64,000 nt of DNA from CBDFHB01 sp965250115 (lineage in GTDB: Bacteria > Acidobacteriota > Vicinamibacteria > Marinacidobacterales > SMYC01): assembly GCA_965250115.1 (NCBI GenBank), contig CBDFNJ010000001.1, positions 744,001-808,000 of the forward strand, in the 5' to 3' direction. The notes below the pieces were generated by a model. It was given only the letters and a program-made list of their open reading frames with translations. It was not told where the DNA came from and did no database searches. Made by a program: the position numbers and the translations under genes. Shown in pieces: positions 24,469 to 34,900 of this stretch; positions within the stretch are counted from its first letter, which is position 1; each line of letters begins with the position of its first letter.

Positions 24469-26681
24469 CGCCGACCGACGAGACCCTCAAAGCCCACAAC
24501 CTGACGGGCGACGAGTATCGAGCTATCGTCGCGAAGCTCGGGCGCGAGCCGAATCCAACCGAGCTCGGGTTGTTCTCAGTCATGTGGTCGGAGCACTGCA
24601 GTTACAAGAGCTCACGGGTCCATCTGAAGCGGCTTCCGACGAAAGGTCCGCGCGTAATCCAGGGACCAGGGGAGAACGCCGGCGTCGTCGACATCGGTCA
24701 CGGCCTCGCGGCCGTGTTCAAAGTCGAGTCTCACAACCATCCGTCTTTCATCGAGCCGTTTCAGGGCGCCGCGACCGGCGTCGGAGGGATCATTCGTGAC
24801 GTGTTCACGATGGGCGCTCGGCCCCTCGCCTTGATGAACTCCCTTCGTTTCGGCCCGCTCGACATCGCGAGGAATCGCTCGATCTTGACCGGCGCGGTGG
24901 CCGGTATCGCGAGCTACGGCAACGCCATGGGCATTCCCACGGTCGGCGGCGAGGTCGTCTTCGAAGATTGCTACAGCCTGAACCCTCTGGTAAACGCTTT
25001 CTGTCTCGGCATCGCGCCCAAGGATCGCATTTTCCTGGCCAAGGCCGAGGGCGATGGCAACCCCGTCTTTTACGTCGGAGCGAAGACGGGGAAGGACGGG
25101 ATCCACGGCGCGACGATGGCCTCGGCGGAGTTCGACGAGGCGGCCGCGGAGAAACGGCCGACGGTTCAGGTCGGCGATCCCTTTCTCGAAAAGCTCCTTC
25201 TCGAAGCTTGCCTCGAGCTCATGGCCACGGACGCCTTGGTTGCGATTCAGGATATGGGGGCCGCGGGGCTGACCTGCTCAAGTGCCGAGATGGGAGCGCG
25301 CGGCGGGTTGGGCATCGAGATCGATCTCGACAAGGTTCCGCAGCGCGAAGCGGAGATGTCGCCCTACGAGATCCTCCTCTCCGAATCACAGGAGCGCATG
25401 TTGCTCGTGGCCCGCGCTGGAAAAGAGCATGTCGTCGAGGCGATCTTCGACAAGTGGGATCTGGACGCCGCCGCGATCGGCCGGGTGACGACGGACGGCT
25501 TGCTGCGCGTCCTCGCGGACGGACGAAGCGTGGCGCAAGTTCCGAACCGTCATCTCGCGGAGGAAGGCCCCGTTTACGAACGCCCGATGGCGCGACCCGC
25601 CCACCTCGAACGTTGTGAGCCGCTGCGGGTCGAAAGTCTGCCGGAGCCAATCGATATCGAGGCGACACTCCTGCGCTTGCTCGGGAGCCACGCCCTCGCG
25701 AGCAAGCACTGGATATTCGAGCAATACGATCACATGGTGCGCAGCAATACCATCGTGCTTCCGGGCTCGGACGCCGGGGTCATCCGCATCAAGGGAACAC
25801 CCTTGGCGCTCGCGATGTGTCTCGATGGTAACGGCCGATACGGCCATCTCGACCCCTATCTCGGCGCGGCCACGGCCGTCTCCGAAGGATGCCGCAATCT
25901 CGCCGCGGCGGGTGCGATCCCGATCGGGGCGACGAACTGCTTGAACTTCGGCAACCCCGAGAAACCGGAGATCATGTGGCAGTTCGCGCGAGCCATCGAC
26001 GGGATACGCGACGCCTGCGAGCGTTTCAGCGTGCCCATCACCGGCGGCAATGTGAGTTTCTACAACGAGACGGAAGGGCAGGGTATCTTCCCGACGCCGG
26101 TCGTCGGCGTCGTTGGTCTCATCGAAGACAAGTCGAAACGACTCACGCATCACTTCAAGCAAGCGGGCGATTTGATCTATCTCCTGGGCGAGACCAGGGA
26201 GGAGCTCGGAGCGAGCGAGTACTTGAAGGTAGTTCACGGACGCATCGATGGTGCCCCGCCGGCACTAGACCTCGAGGCGGAAGTGGCGCTGCACGAGCTC
26301 GTACGAGAGGCGGCCGCGCGCGAGCTTCTCCGCTCGGCGCACGATCTCAGCGAGGGCGGGCTCGGAACGGCGGTCGCGGAGAGCCTTTTCGGTCCTCTCG
26401 GGGAAACGATGGGTGCAACCCTCGCACTCGAAACGCCGCGACGGGCCGACGCCGTGCTATTCTCAGAGAGTCAAAGCCGTATGCTCGTGAGCGTCCCTCC
26501 CGGGTCGTCGCAACGTTTCTTAACCCTTGCCGAGGAGCGCGCGGTGCCGCTATCACGCATGGGTGTAACGGGCGGCTCGCGGCTCGAGATTCAAGTCAAC
26601 GGCGTCAGCGCTATCGCGCACGAAGTGGAAGAGCTTCGGGACATTTGGTGGACCGCCATCGAGAGAGGGCTTCAAGCATGA
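24465..26681 (+). CDS. purL: FGAM synthase subunit PurL (small form)
   Basis: 738 residues, the right length for the small PurL that needs PurS and PurQ. It converts FGAR, glutamine-derived ammonia and ATP to FGAM. Visible blocks are LGLFSVMWSEHCSYKSSRVHL, KVESHNHPSFIEPFQGAATG and IQDMGAAGLTCSSAEM. The tandem AIR-synthase-like halves are complete. It is coupled to purQ and purF by 4-base overlaps. Confidence 0.96.
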   Translation: MTPTDETLKAHNLTGDEYRAIVAKLGREPNPTELGLFSVMWSEHCSYKSSRVHLKRLPTKGPRVIQGPGENAGVVDIGHGLAAVFKVESHNHPSFIEPFQGAATGVGGIIRDVFTMGARPLALMNSLRFGPLDIARNRSILTGAVAGIASYGNAMGIPTVGGEVVFEDCYSLNPLVNAFCLGIAPKDRIFLAKAEGDGNPVFYVGAKTGKDGIHGATMASAEFDEAAAEKRPTVQVGDPFLEKLLLEACLELMATDALVAIQDMGAAGLTCSSAEMGARGGLGIEIDLDKVPQREAEMSPYEILLSESQERMLLVARAGKEHVVEAIFDKWDLDAAAIGRVTTDGLLRVLADGRSVAQVPNRHLAEEGPVYERPMARPAHLERCEPLRVESLPEPIDIEATLLRLLGSHALASKHWIFEQYDHMVRSNTIVLPGSDAGVIRIKGTPLALAMCLDGNGRYGHLDPYLGAATAVSEGCRNLAAAGAIPIGATNCLNFGNPEKPEIMWQFARAIDGIRDACERFSVPITGGNVSFYNETEGQGIFPTPVVGVVGLIEDKSKRLTHHFKQAGDLIYLLGETREELGASEYLKVVHGRIDGAPPALDLEAEVALHELVREAAARELLRSAHDLSEGGLGTAVAESLFGPLGETMGATLALETPRRADAVLFSESQSRMLVSVPPGSSQRFLTLAEERAVPLSRMGVTGGSRLEIQVNGVSAIAHEVEELRDIWWTAIERGLQA

Positions 26682-28081
26682 GCGGATTCAAGGACGAATG
26701 CGGCGTTTTCGGCATCTTCGGACACCCCGACGCGGCGCGCGTCACCTATCTCGGCCTTTACGCTCTCCAGCACCGCGGCCAGGAGGCGGCCGGTATCGTC
26801 GTCTCGGGAGCTTCGGGCTTTCGTAGCAGGAAAAAGCAGGGCTACGTCGCGGACGTTTTCGACGAATCCTCCCTGGAATCGCTCAAGGGTCAGAATGCCA
26901 TCGGCCATACCCGCTATTCGACATCCGGCGAGAATAACGCCGCCAACATGCAACCGATCTATATCGAGTGCAAATTCGGAGAGATCGCCGTCTGCCACAA
27001 TGGGAATCTGGTCAATGCTCACCTGCTCAGGCATGACCTGGTCGAGCGCGGCTCGATTTTCCGCACGACGAGCGACACCGAGGTCATTCTCCATCTCTAC
27101 GCGAAGTCGTCTCAGAAGGAGCGCGTCGACGCGGTTTTCGATTCCGTCCAGACCATCGAAGGCGCCTTCTCTCTGCTGTTCCTCACCGAGGACGCGCTCT
27201 TCGGCATTCGAGACCCGAGAGGATTTCGCCCGCTGATTCTGGGGAAACTCGACGAGAGCTACGTGCTCTGCTCCGAGACCTGCGCCCTGGATCTCATCGA
27301 TGCCGAATACGTCCGGGAGATCGAGGCGGGCGAGATGGTGATCATCGACAAGAACGGGATTCGATCGCTCCGACCCCTCGCCGAGGCCAAACCCGCGCAC
27401 TGCATTTTCGAGCACGTCTACTTCGCCCGACCGGACAGCTACGTCTTCGGCCGCGACGTCCACGCAACGCGACTCGACACGGGCCGGCGTCTCGCGAGGG
27501 AGGCCCCGGTCGATGCCGACGTCGTCGTGCCCGTTCCCGACTCGGGTGTGGTGGCGGCAACGGGCTTCTCGCAGGAATCCGGCCTGCCGATGGAGTTCGG
27601 TCTGATCCGAAACCACTACGTGGGACGTACGTTCATCGAGCCACGGCAATCGATTCGTCATTTCGGCGTCAAGGTGAAGCTCAATCCCGTGCGGTCGGTC
27701 ATCGAAGGCCGGCGCGTCGTGTTGATCGACGACTCCATCGTGCGGGGTACCACGAGCCGCAAGATCGTCGGCATGATCCGCCGAGCTGGTGCCAAGAAAG
27801 TCCACTTCCGCGTCGCGTCACCGCCCACCACCGGACCGTGCCACTACGGCATCGATACCCCCAAACGCGACGAGCTCATCGGCTCGACTCATTCGATCCC
27901 CGAGATCGCCGAGTTCATGGGCGCCGACAGCCTCGGCTACCTCTCACAAGAGGGATTGCTCCAGTCCGTCGTCGAGGATCGGCACCGGTACTGCTCCGCC
28001 TGTTTCTCGGGCAACTACCCCGTACCGCTACCGGAGAAGGGCCGCAAGCAGCTCAAGCTCTTCGAAAAAGTCCGAGATTAG
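26678..28081 (+). CDS. purF: Amidophosphoribosyltransferase
   Basis: 467 residues from ATG 26678 (MSGFKDECGVFGIFGHPDAAR). PurF makes phosphoribosylamine from PRPP and glutamine, the committed step of purine synthesis. After processing of a short propeptide, Cys of DECGVFG would be the Ntn nucleophile. The PRPP loop is VVLIDDSIVRGTTSRKIV. Cysteines in CHYGIDTP, YCSACFSGNY and elsewhere match the iron-sulfur class seen in Bacillus PurF. It ends the purB-S-Q-L-F transcript. Confidence 0.96.
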   Translation: MSGFKDECGVFGIFGHPDAARVTYLGLYALQHRGQEAAGIVVSGASGFRSRKKQGYVADVFDESSLESLKGQNAIGHTRYSTSGENNAANMQPIYIECKFGEIAVCHNGNLVNAHLLRHDLVERGSIFRTTSDTEVILHLYAKSSQKERVDAVFDSVQTIEGAFSLLFLTEDALFGIRDPRGFRPLILGKLDESYVLCSETCALDLIDAEYVREIEAGEMVIIDKNGIRSLRPLAEAKPAHCIFEHVYFARPDSYVFGRDVHATRLDTGRRLAREAPVDADVVVPVPDSGVVAATGFSQESGLPMEFGLIRNHYVGRTFIEPRQSIRHFGVKVKLNPVRSVIEGRRVVLIDDSIVRGTTSRKIVGMIRRAGAKKVHFRVASPPTTGPCHYGIDTPKRDELIGSTHSIPEIAEFMGADSLGYLSQEGLLQSVVEDRHRYCSACFSGNYPVPLPEKGRKQLKLFEKVRD

Positions 28082-28105
28082 GTCTGAGAAGGGAGCCGCT
28101 TGCGG

Positions 28106-28558
28106 CTAGGTTGCTTCGGTCGCGGGGTCTCGGACGCGCTGCATGAAAACCCAGCGGTGGCCTTCCAGATCCTCGGCCTCGTAGGTGCGGTCGGCCCAGT
28201 AGTCTTCTCCGTAGTCGGTGGTCTTGGGCTCGCTCAAGATCCTTGCGCCGGCGGCCCTAGCCGTCGCGCAGTGCCCATCGGCGTCCTCGACGGCAACGCA
28301 GAGACCCTGGGTGCTGGCTCCGCCCACCGATCGTGGGCTCTTGCGATGCTCTTCCCGCGAGTGTCCACCCTCGCTCCCGACCATGATGAGACCGTCTTCA
28401 TAGACGAGCTCTGAGTGCTCGATGCGGCCACCCTCGCCCTCGATCCTCAGACGCACGGTAAACCCGAAGGCCCGGCAGAGCCAGTCGATTGCTTTTGCGG
28501 GATCTTCGTAGAACAGTGCGCTCGAGATGCGCGGCCAACCTTTGGGAGATTCTTTCAT
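28106..28558 (-). CDS. VOC-fold (glyoxalase-like) protein
   Basis: 150 residues of the vicinal-oxygen-chelate fold, PhnB/glyoxalase type: ISSALFYEDPAKAIDWLCRAFGF at the start, GRIEHSELVYEDGLIMVG, and DLEGHRWVFMQRV at the end, where a metal Glu or His normally sits. The function of this subgroup is unknown; stand-alone members are often antibiotic-binding or metabolite-detoxifying. CAGGAG precedes the ATG. A short GC hairpin (28094-28107) at the stop lies in the convergent gap with purF. Confidence 0.8.
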   Translation of the reverse strand: MKESPKGWPRISSALFYEDPAKAIDWLCRAFGFTVRLRIEGEGGRIEHSELVYEDGLIMVGSEGGHSREEHRKSPRSVGGASTQGLCVAVEDADGHCATARAAGARILSEPKTTDYGEDYWADRTYEAEDLEGHRWVFMQRVRDPATEAT

Positions 28559-28625
28559 GCTCGACTCCTGTGATTGACGATCTGGCTAATCATGTATGAA
28601 GCCCTAGACTAATGTGAACTCTAGA

Positions 28626-31074
28626 CTATTGCTCGGCGCGCAGGGTCGTCGCCGGATTCGAACGCGCGGCCCGACGCGCCGGGATATAGCTCGCCACGAA
28701 AGCGACGGTTGCGAGAAGGGCGACGACCATCGTCAGCGTGAGAGGGTCTCTCGGGCTCACCTCGAACAAGAGACTCGCGATGAAGCGTCCGAAGAAGAGA
28801 GACGCGGTGACGCCCACGAGCAAGCCGATCGCGGTCACTCGCATTCCGTCCCGAAGAATCATCTTCTTGATGTCACCTGGACTGGCTCCGATCGCCGAGC
28901 GGATGCCGATCTCTCGAAACCGCTGCCTCACGGAATAGGCCATGACGCCGTAGAGACCGATCGCGGCGAGACAGGCGGCGATCCCGGCCAATACGGCCGC
29001 GAGCACGCTACCGAATCGCTCCGTCGCCAGCACGCCGGCGGTGTGCGAGGCGAAGTTGATGACGTCTCCGGGCGGAAGCTCCGGATAGATCTCGGCAATC
29101 GCCCGACGCAGGTCTCGCGCGACCTGCTCCGTCGCTCCGCTCGCCCGCACCACCAAAGACAGATAGTTCGCCGAGGCCAACTCCTGGTCGTAGGGCAGGT
29201 ACCAGACGGGCCGATCGATTCTGAAGTTGTAGCGGTTCTCCTTGACGTCGGCGACGAGGCCGACGACCGTCATCCACGGTGCGTCTTCGGAGGCGGCGCC
29301 TGCTTTGATGCGTTTGCCGAGCGGATCCTCACCCGGCCAGGCTCGCTCCGCAAGCGCCTCGCTGACGACGACCACCCGCTCCGCGCCTTCGCGGTCCCGC
29401 TCGTCGAGGGGACGTCCACGGAGGAGGGAAAGCTCTAGGGTCTCCAAATAGCCGGGGCTCACGAGCCGGTGCGCCGTCATCGGTTCCGAGGCGTCTCGAG
29501 CCGCCGGAGCCGCCCCTTCCACCGTGTAGCGTGCATCCCACGTGCCGTGACGCAAGGGGATACCGGTCGTGGCGGCGGCCGAGGCCACGCCCGGCACGCC
29601 GCGCGCCCTCTCGACGAGACGTTCGATGAAGGCGGCACGATCCCGATGTTCGGGAAAACGATCTCCCGGCAGCGTGAAATCGAAGCTCAAGACGCCCTCG
29701 GGTCTGAAGCCGAGCTCGAGACGCGACAGCCTGCCCAAGCTCTGGCTGAGTAGCGCGGCGCTCACCAGCAGTGTGATCGAGACCGCCACTTCGACAGCGA
29801 CGAGCGAGGCCGAGAGGCTCCCGGAGCTCGAGGAGCCTCGACCTGGCGAGTCCGAGTGCGGTGTCTTCTGGAAGCTCGCGCGCATCACACGCACGGCGGG
29901 AGAGAGGGCGAAGATCAAGACGGTTCCGAGGCTCGCGCAGGCCGCGAAGAGGAAGACGCTCCCGTCCATGGGAATCGAGCCGGAAAAAACCCGTATAGGC
30001 TTCCTCGCGCAATGGGCTCAAGGCCATGAGCGCAGGAATCAAGGCGCGAGCGAAGACGAGGCCCGCGACGCCACCGAGTATCGCCACCAGAACACTCTCA
30101 CCGAGTAGCTGGGCGAGGAGCTGTAAACGCCCCGCACCGATCGCGGACAAGAGCGAGAGCTCGCGCTCCTGCTCGAAGAAACGCGCGAGGTAGAGATGAG
30201 CGACGTTCACGCAGGCGGTAAGAAACATGAAGAGCACCGCCGCGGAGAGAGCGTAGACCATCGCACGGATACGCCCCTGAAAGTCGCCGAGAAGAAAACT
30301 GCGAAGCGGGATGAGGGCGATACTCCAACCCTCGTTCGTTTCGGGCGAGTCTTTTTCGAGATCCCGAGCGATCTGAACGAGATCCGCCTCGGCCGCGTCG
30401 AGCGTGACGCCAGGCAAGAGCCGTCCGATCATGGTGTTCGAGTGGCTCGCGCGGTCGTAACCGACGAGCTGGCCGAGGTCGAAGCGGCGTGGGAGCCAGA
30501 CTTCCGTTCGTCGTGGAAGGTCGAAGGCTTCGGGAAGCACCCCGACGACGGTATGAAGATTCCCCGTCGAGGCGAGAATCCCCGCGTCGGCGGCGAATCG
30601 GCGCAGCCAGAGCCCGTGACCTACCAGAGCCGCGGCGGGGCCTCCGAGAGTGTCTTCCTCTCTCGTGAATCCCCTTCCGAGCACGGGCGAGACCCCGAGG
30701 GTCACGAGGTAGGAGCGCGCGATCTAGGCCGCCTCGACGCGCTCGGCGATATCCCCATCGAGGGGATCGAGGCCGAGCCCCTCCATCGTTCGAGCGAGAC
30801 CGAGGCTCTCGAAGGACCGACTCCGATCGATATAGGCCTGGATCTCGAGCGGTGAGACGCCATAGGGCTCCACACCATCGCGCATCGCCATGAAGAAGGC
30901 GACGTCGTCCACGTTCTCGACGGGTGTCGGCCGCAGGAGCAGCCCATTGACGACGGTGAAGATGGCCGTCGCGGCGCCGATGCCGAGAGCGAGACAGGCT
31001 ACCGTCGTGATCGTGAAGAGGGGTCGCTTCCAGAGCTTCCGAAACGAGATCCGGAGAAGTTGGATGGGGCTCAT
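28626..31074 (-). pseudogene. ADOP-type ABC permease (MacB/FtsX-like), TAG plus frameshift
   Basis: A reading path of about 816 codons spells a full acidobacterial-duplicated-orphan-permease: an N-terminal MacB-like opening (LLRISFRKLWKRPLFTITTV), a periplasmic domain, and two FtsX-like helix bundles ending YIPARRAARSNPATTLRAEQ. It is broken twice. An in-frame TAG at 30724-30726 sits between GDIAERVEAA and IARSYVTLGV. A one-base excess in a run of six A (plus strand 29984-29989) shifts frame after EAYTGF; removing one base joins it to SGSIPMDGSVFLFAAC. ADOP proteins sit in the inner membrane, usually without a neighbouring ATPase, and are thought to serve efflux or lipoprotein-like transport. 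Either a real pseudogene or two sequence errors. Confidence 0.85.
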
Positions 31075-31091
31075 GACGGAATGCCGGCGAG

Positions 31092-31754
31092 CTAGAACGG
31101 AGGCTCGTCCGCTTCCTCTCCCGCTTCCGGCAGCTCGCCGACGTCGCTCAAGACGGAGTCGATCTGCTCTTCCGTCAACCCCTCGCTATTGGCACGCAAA
31201 TCCCTCGCGAAGCCGTCCGCCTCCGTGCCGCAGTCCGGCTTCTCGAGCTCGTCGGCAACGCAGCGCGGGTGCACGTGGATGGGCATCGTTCGATACTGGC
31301 TTCCGAACTCGAGCTCACGACCGAGCACCACGCGCAGGCTTCCTTTCTCCATCACTTCGCCGCAGAACTTGCACTTGGCGCGGCCCGAGGGATCGACCTC
31401 GACGTAGGGAATGCGCTTCCTCGCCTCCTTCTTCTCCTCGGCCTCCTCGTGCAGCTTGCGAAGCTCCTCGATCGAGGGGACCTCCTCGGGCGGGTCTTGC
31501 GCGAATTGCCAGGCCTCGATCCGGTAGGCTTCCTCGACGTCCTCGAGGCGCCGCTTCGCCGCACAGGTCAAGTGGTGCCATAAGTGTCCGAGACCGAAAG
31601 GTCCCTCGATGAGGACACCGAGGCGAAGCACACCCTTGTCGATCTTCTTGCGGCACGATTTGCACTTCGCTTGAGCCGAGCGCGCCCCTTCGATGATATA
31701 GGCGGGCTTCTCCGGTTCGGGCTCGCCGGTTCCGGGTTTGATCTCGTCTGGCAT
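31092..31754 (-). CDS. Protein with two PARP-type zinc fingers
   Basis: 220 residues. Two regions fit the PARP-type zinc finger, CxxC then HxxC with the KGxLRxG core: residues about 30-67 (AKCKSCRKKIDKGVLRLGV to WHHLTC) and about 125-165 (AKCKFCGEVMEKGSLRVV to HVHPRC). They are joined by a Glu/Lys-rich helical linker. In eukaryotic PARP1 and DNA ligase III such fingers bind strand breaks. No ADP-ribosyltransferase or ligase domain is attached here. The acidic C-terminus (EAGEEADEPPF) looks disordered. A DNA-nick-binding accessory role is inference. The gene is divergent from the kinase. Confidence 0.75.
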   Translation of the reverse strand: MPDEIKPGTGEPEPEKPAYIIEGARSAQAKCKSCRKKIDKGVLRLGVLIEGPFGLGHLWHHLTCAAKRRLEDVEEAYRIEAWQFAQDPPEEVPSIEELRKLHEEAEEKKEARKRIPYVEVDPSGRAKCKFCGEVMEKGSLRVVLGRELEFGSQYRTMPIHVHPRCVADELEKPDCGTEADGFARDLRANSEGLTEEQIDSVLSDVGELPEAGEEADEPPF

Positions 31755-31931
31755 CAGTGACTCCTGTTCGTGCGGCCTAGCATGGCCTATGCCATCCTAG
31801 GGACGCAACAAGGCGGCAAGACCCCAAAAAGCGCATCGAAGCCTTCACAGCGCAAAACCTTATACACAAAAGATTTAGCATGCAATCGCCGTGCGAGAAC
31901 GGAGTTGAACTTCGCTTTCACGACCCGCATA

Positions 31932-34900
31932 ATGACAGTAGAATTACATTCCAATTCCGTTTCAGGGGGTCTCGACCGCGTGGATTGCCCATCCTGCGGC
32001 CAGTCAGGTGCCTCGGATCGCCTCGAGTGCGATCAGGGCGGCGCCTTGCTGGTCGATGTCTTCGAAAGCGACGATAGCAAGACCGATCCGATCCAGGTGA
32101 TCGGAGGGGAGGGTATTCCCGCTGAAGACCAAGAGTTTCTCCGCGCCGCGAACGAAGCCGGGCTAGGCGAGTCGTCTCCTCGCGAGTCCCTGAGCCGACT
32201 CCCGACCGCCATCGACTACACGGGCGACCTCCCGCGTTTGTTCCGCTTCGGGGACCGATATCAGATCCTGGAAAAGCTCGGCGAGGGTAGCATGGGTCGC
32301 GTCTATAAAGCGCTCGATCTCGAGCTCGACCGCCCCGTCGCGCTCAAGACCATTCGCGTCGAGAAGGGCGCGGGCCGTGACCTTCTCGAGCGATTCAAGC
32401 AGGAGCTGATTCTCGCTCGCAAAGTGACGCACAAGAACGTCATCCGCATCTACGACCTCGGCGAGGCCGAAGGGATGAAGTTCTTCACGATGGAGCTCGT
32501 CGTGGGCAAGAGTCTTCGCGATCTTCTCGAGGAAAGCGGAACGCTCTCGGTCGCCGAGACCCTCTCGTTCATGAAGCAGATGCTCCTGGGGCTCGCCGAG
32601 GCCCACAGCGAGGGCGTCGTTCATAGAGATCTGAAGCCGCAGAACGTGATGGTAGACGGTGGTGGGGTCCTCCGCATCATGGACTTCGGCATTGCGCGGA
32701 CCGCGGACTCCGCGACCATCACGGGCACGAGCGAGATGATGGGAACGCCCGACTATATCTCTCCCGAGCAAGTCAAGGGCGAGAAGGCGGACGCGAAATC
32801 CGACCTCTATTCGTTCGGTATCATCCTCTACGAGCTTCTCACGGGAGAGACCCCCTTCAGCGGCGAGACCGCCGTCTCTAAGATCGTTGCCCGTCTGCAG
32901 ACCACACCGAAGCCTCCGCGCTCTTTGAACGCCGAGATACCCGGCTACCTCGAGCGCATCATTGTGAAGTGTCTCGAAGTCGATCCCGAGCTTCGCTACG
33001 CGAGCGCCGAAGAGGTTCTGAAGGATGTGGAGCGAGAACAGGTGGACCGATCCCTTTGGCCGCGTGTGCGAAAAGCGATCTCCCGACGTAAGGGGTGGGT
33101 CTTCGCGACGGCGGCCGCCTTGGCGGCTGTCCTCGCTTGGACGCTCGTCCCGGATCCGCAACCCATCGACGTGACCACCATTGCCGTCCTCCCATTTCAC
33201 AACCAGACCCAAGCCGCGGACCTCGAGTGGATGGAGAACGGCCTTGCCGATCTACTCATCACGGATCTCTCGCAGTCGCGGGCCCTTCGTCCCTTGATGG
33301 CCGACAGCATTCACAGCGTACTGCAGGTGCTCGGCAAGACGGACGAGACCCGCCTCGACGAGGAGACTCACGGGGTCGTCGCGAGTCGGACCGGAGCGGA
33401 CTTCACGCTCTCCGGCAGATTCTTGCAGGCCAACGAGAAGCTGCGCGTCGACTTGAGCCTGAGACGCTCGACCACCGGCGTCGATACGATCGTGAAAGTC
33501 GAAGGTCGTTCCTCCGAAGTCTTCACGCTCGTCGACGCGATCGCCGAGAAAGTCAGCGACGAGCTAGCGCCCAATGCCTGGCGCAGGAAGCGATCGTCTG
33601 AGAACATCCCTCTCGAGGCGGTACGAGCCTATCAACAGGGCTTGCTTGCTCTCCGCGATGGCGCCCACCAAAGCGCCGTTCCCAAGTTTCGAGAAGCGGT
33701 CGAGCACTATAGCGAGTACGCGATGGCGCATGCGAAGCTCGCCGAAGCCCTCTTTCACATGGGGGATCAAGCCTCGGCGTCGCAAGCCATCGAGAGGGCC
33801 CGCGAGCTCGAGACGGACAAGCAGCTTCCGACTCTCGAGACGTATCAACTCCACGCGATCGCCGCGCGAATCGAGGACGATCCCGAGGCCGCCGTCGAAA
33901 CCTACCGGGAGCTCTCCGATCTCTATCCGGAATCTCCCGACATCCTCTTCAATCTCGCGAGCTCTCTCGAGACGGCGGGTGAGATCGCCGAGGCGACGGA
34001 TACCTACCAGCGCGTCGTGGCCAAGTCTCCGGACTATGGCGGCGCCATCCTGGGCCTCGGACGGCCCCTGGTCGTCAGCCGAAAACCGGATCAAGCGATC
34101 GAGGTTCTCGAGGAAGCTCTCGAGGCGGGCTATTTCCAGGGCGACGCGGAGTCCCTCGGAATGGCCTACTCCGTGCTCGGCGTCGCCCACCGGGCTCTGG
34201 GCAAATACGACGCGGCGCTCGTCGAGCTAAGAAAGTCTCTGGAGCACCGCCGAGGGGCGGACGACAAGCGCGGGATTGCGGCAACTCTGACGAACTTGGC
34301 CGGAGTCCACTTGGAGCTCGGTGAGCACGAAGCGGCGAGCTCCCTTTTGACGGAAAGCCTCGCCGTCGCACGGGAGGCTGAGAATTCCACCATGGAGTCC
34401 TTCGCTCTCGTGAACCTCGCGAACGTTAGACGGAATATAGGAGAGCTCGATTCGGCCCTCGAGTACTTTAGGTGGTCGCTCACGATCGAGTGGGAAAAAA
34501 AGGACCATAAGGAGCTCGCCGATCGCATGAATGAAGTTGGACTAACTTACTTCAGCCGCGGCCTGTACGCGGACGCGGAGACCTACCTGGAGCAGGCCAA
34601 GGTGCACCTCGCCGTGAGCGACATGCCCGATGAAAAAGCCGCGAACCTCCTGCTCCTGGGGAGCATCTACAGAATGAAGGGCGCCTACACGGAGTCGGTC
34701 CAGGCCCTCCTCGGTGCCGTGCCCCTGTTCTTGGACGCCGGACTGCCGGGAGGCGCCGCCGCTGCCAGGACGGAGCTTTCGGCGATCTACCTCGCCCAGG
34801 GCCGGCTTCGAGATGCGCTCAGCTCCGCGGATCGTGCGGTCACGGAATCGGAGCCGTCGGGAGACTTCGAAACGCACGCCCGTTCGCTGATCCAAAGGGC

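Noticed and set aside
28094..28107. Intrinsic terminator between purF and the VOC gene
   Set aside because: A 6-bp GC stem with 2-base loop and no T-run on either side; too weak to call.
29980..29992. Programmed -1 frameshift on the U6 run of the ADOP permease
   Set aside because: The needed shift is +1 (or loss of one base), not -1, and the family is not known to use frameshifting.
30724..31074. Separate small membrane protein of 116 residues
   Set aside because: It is the N-terminus of the ADOP permease, which continues in the same frame after the TAG.
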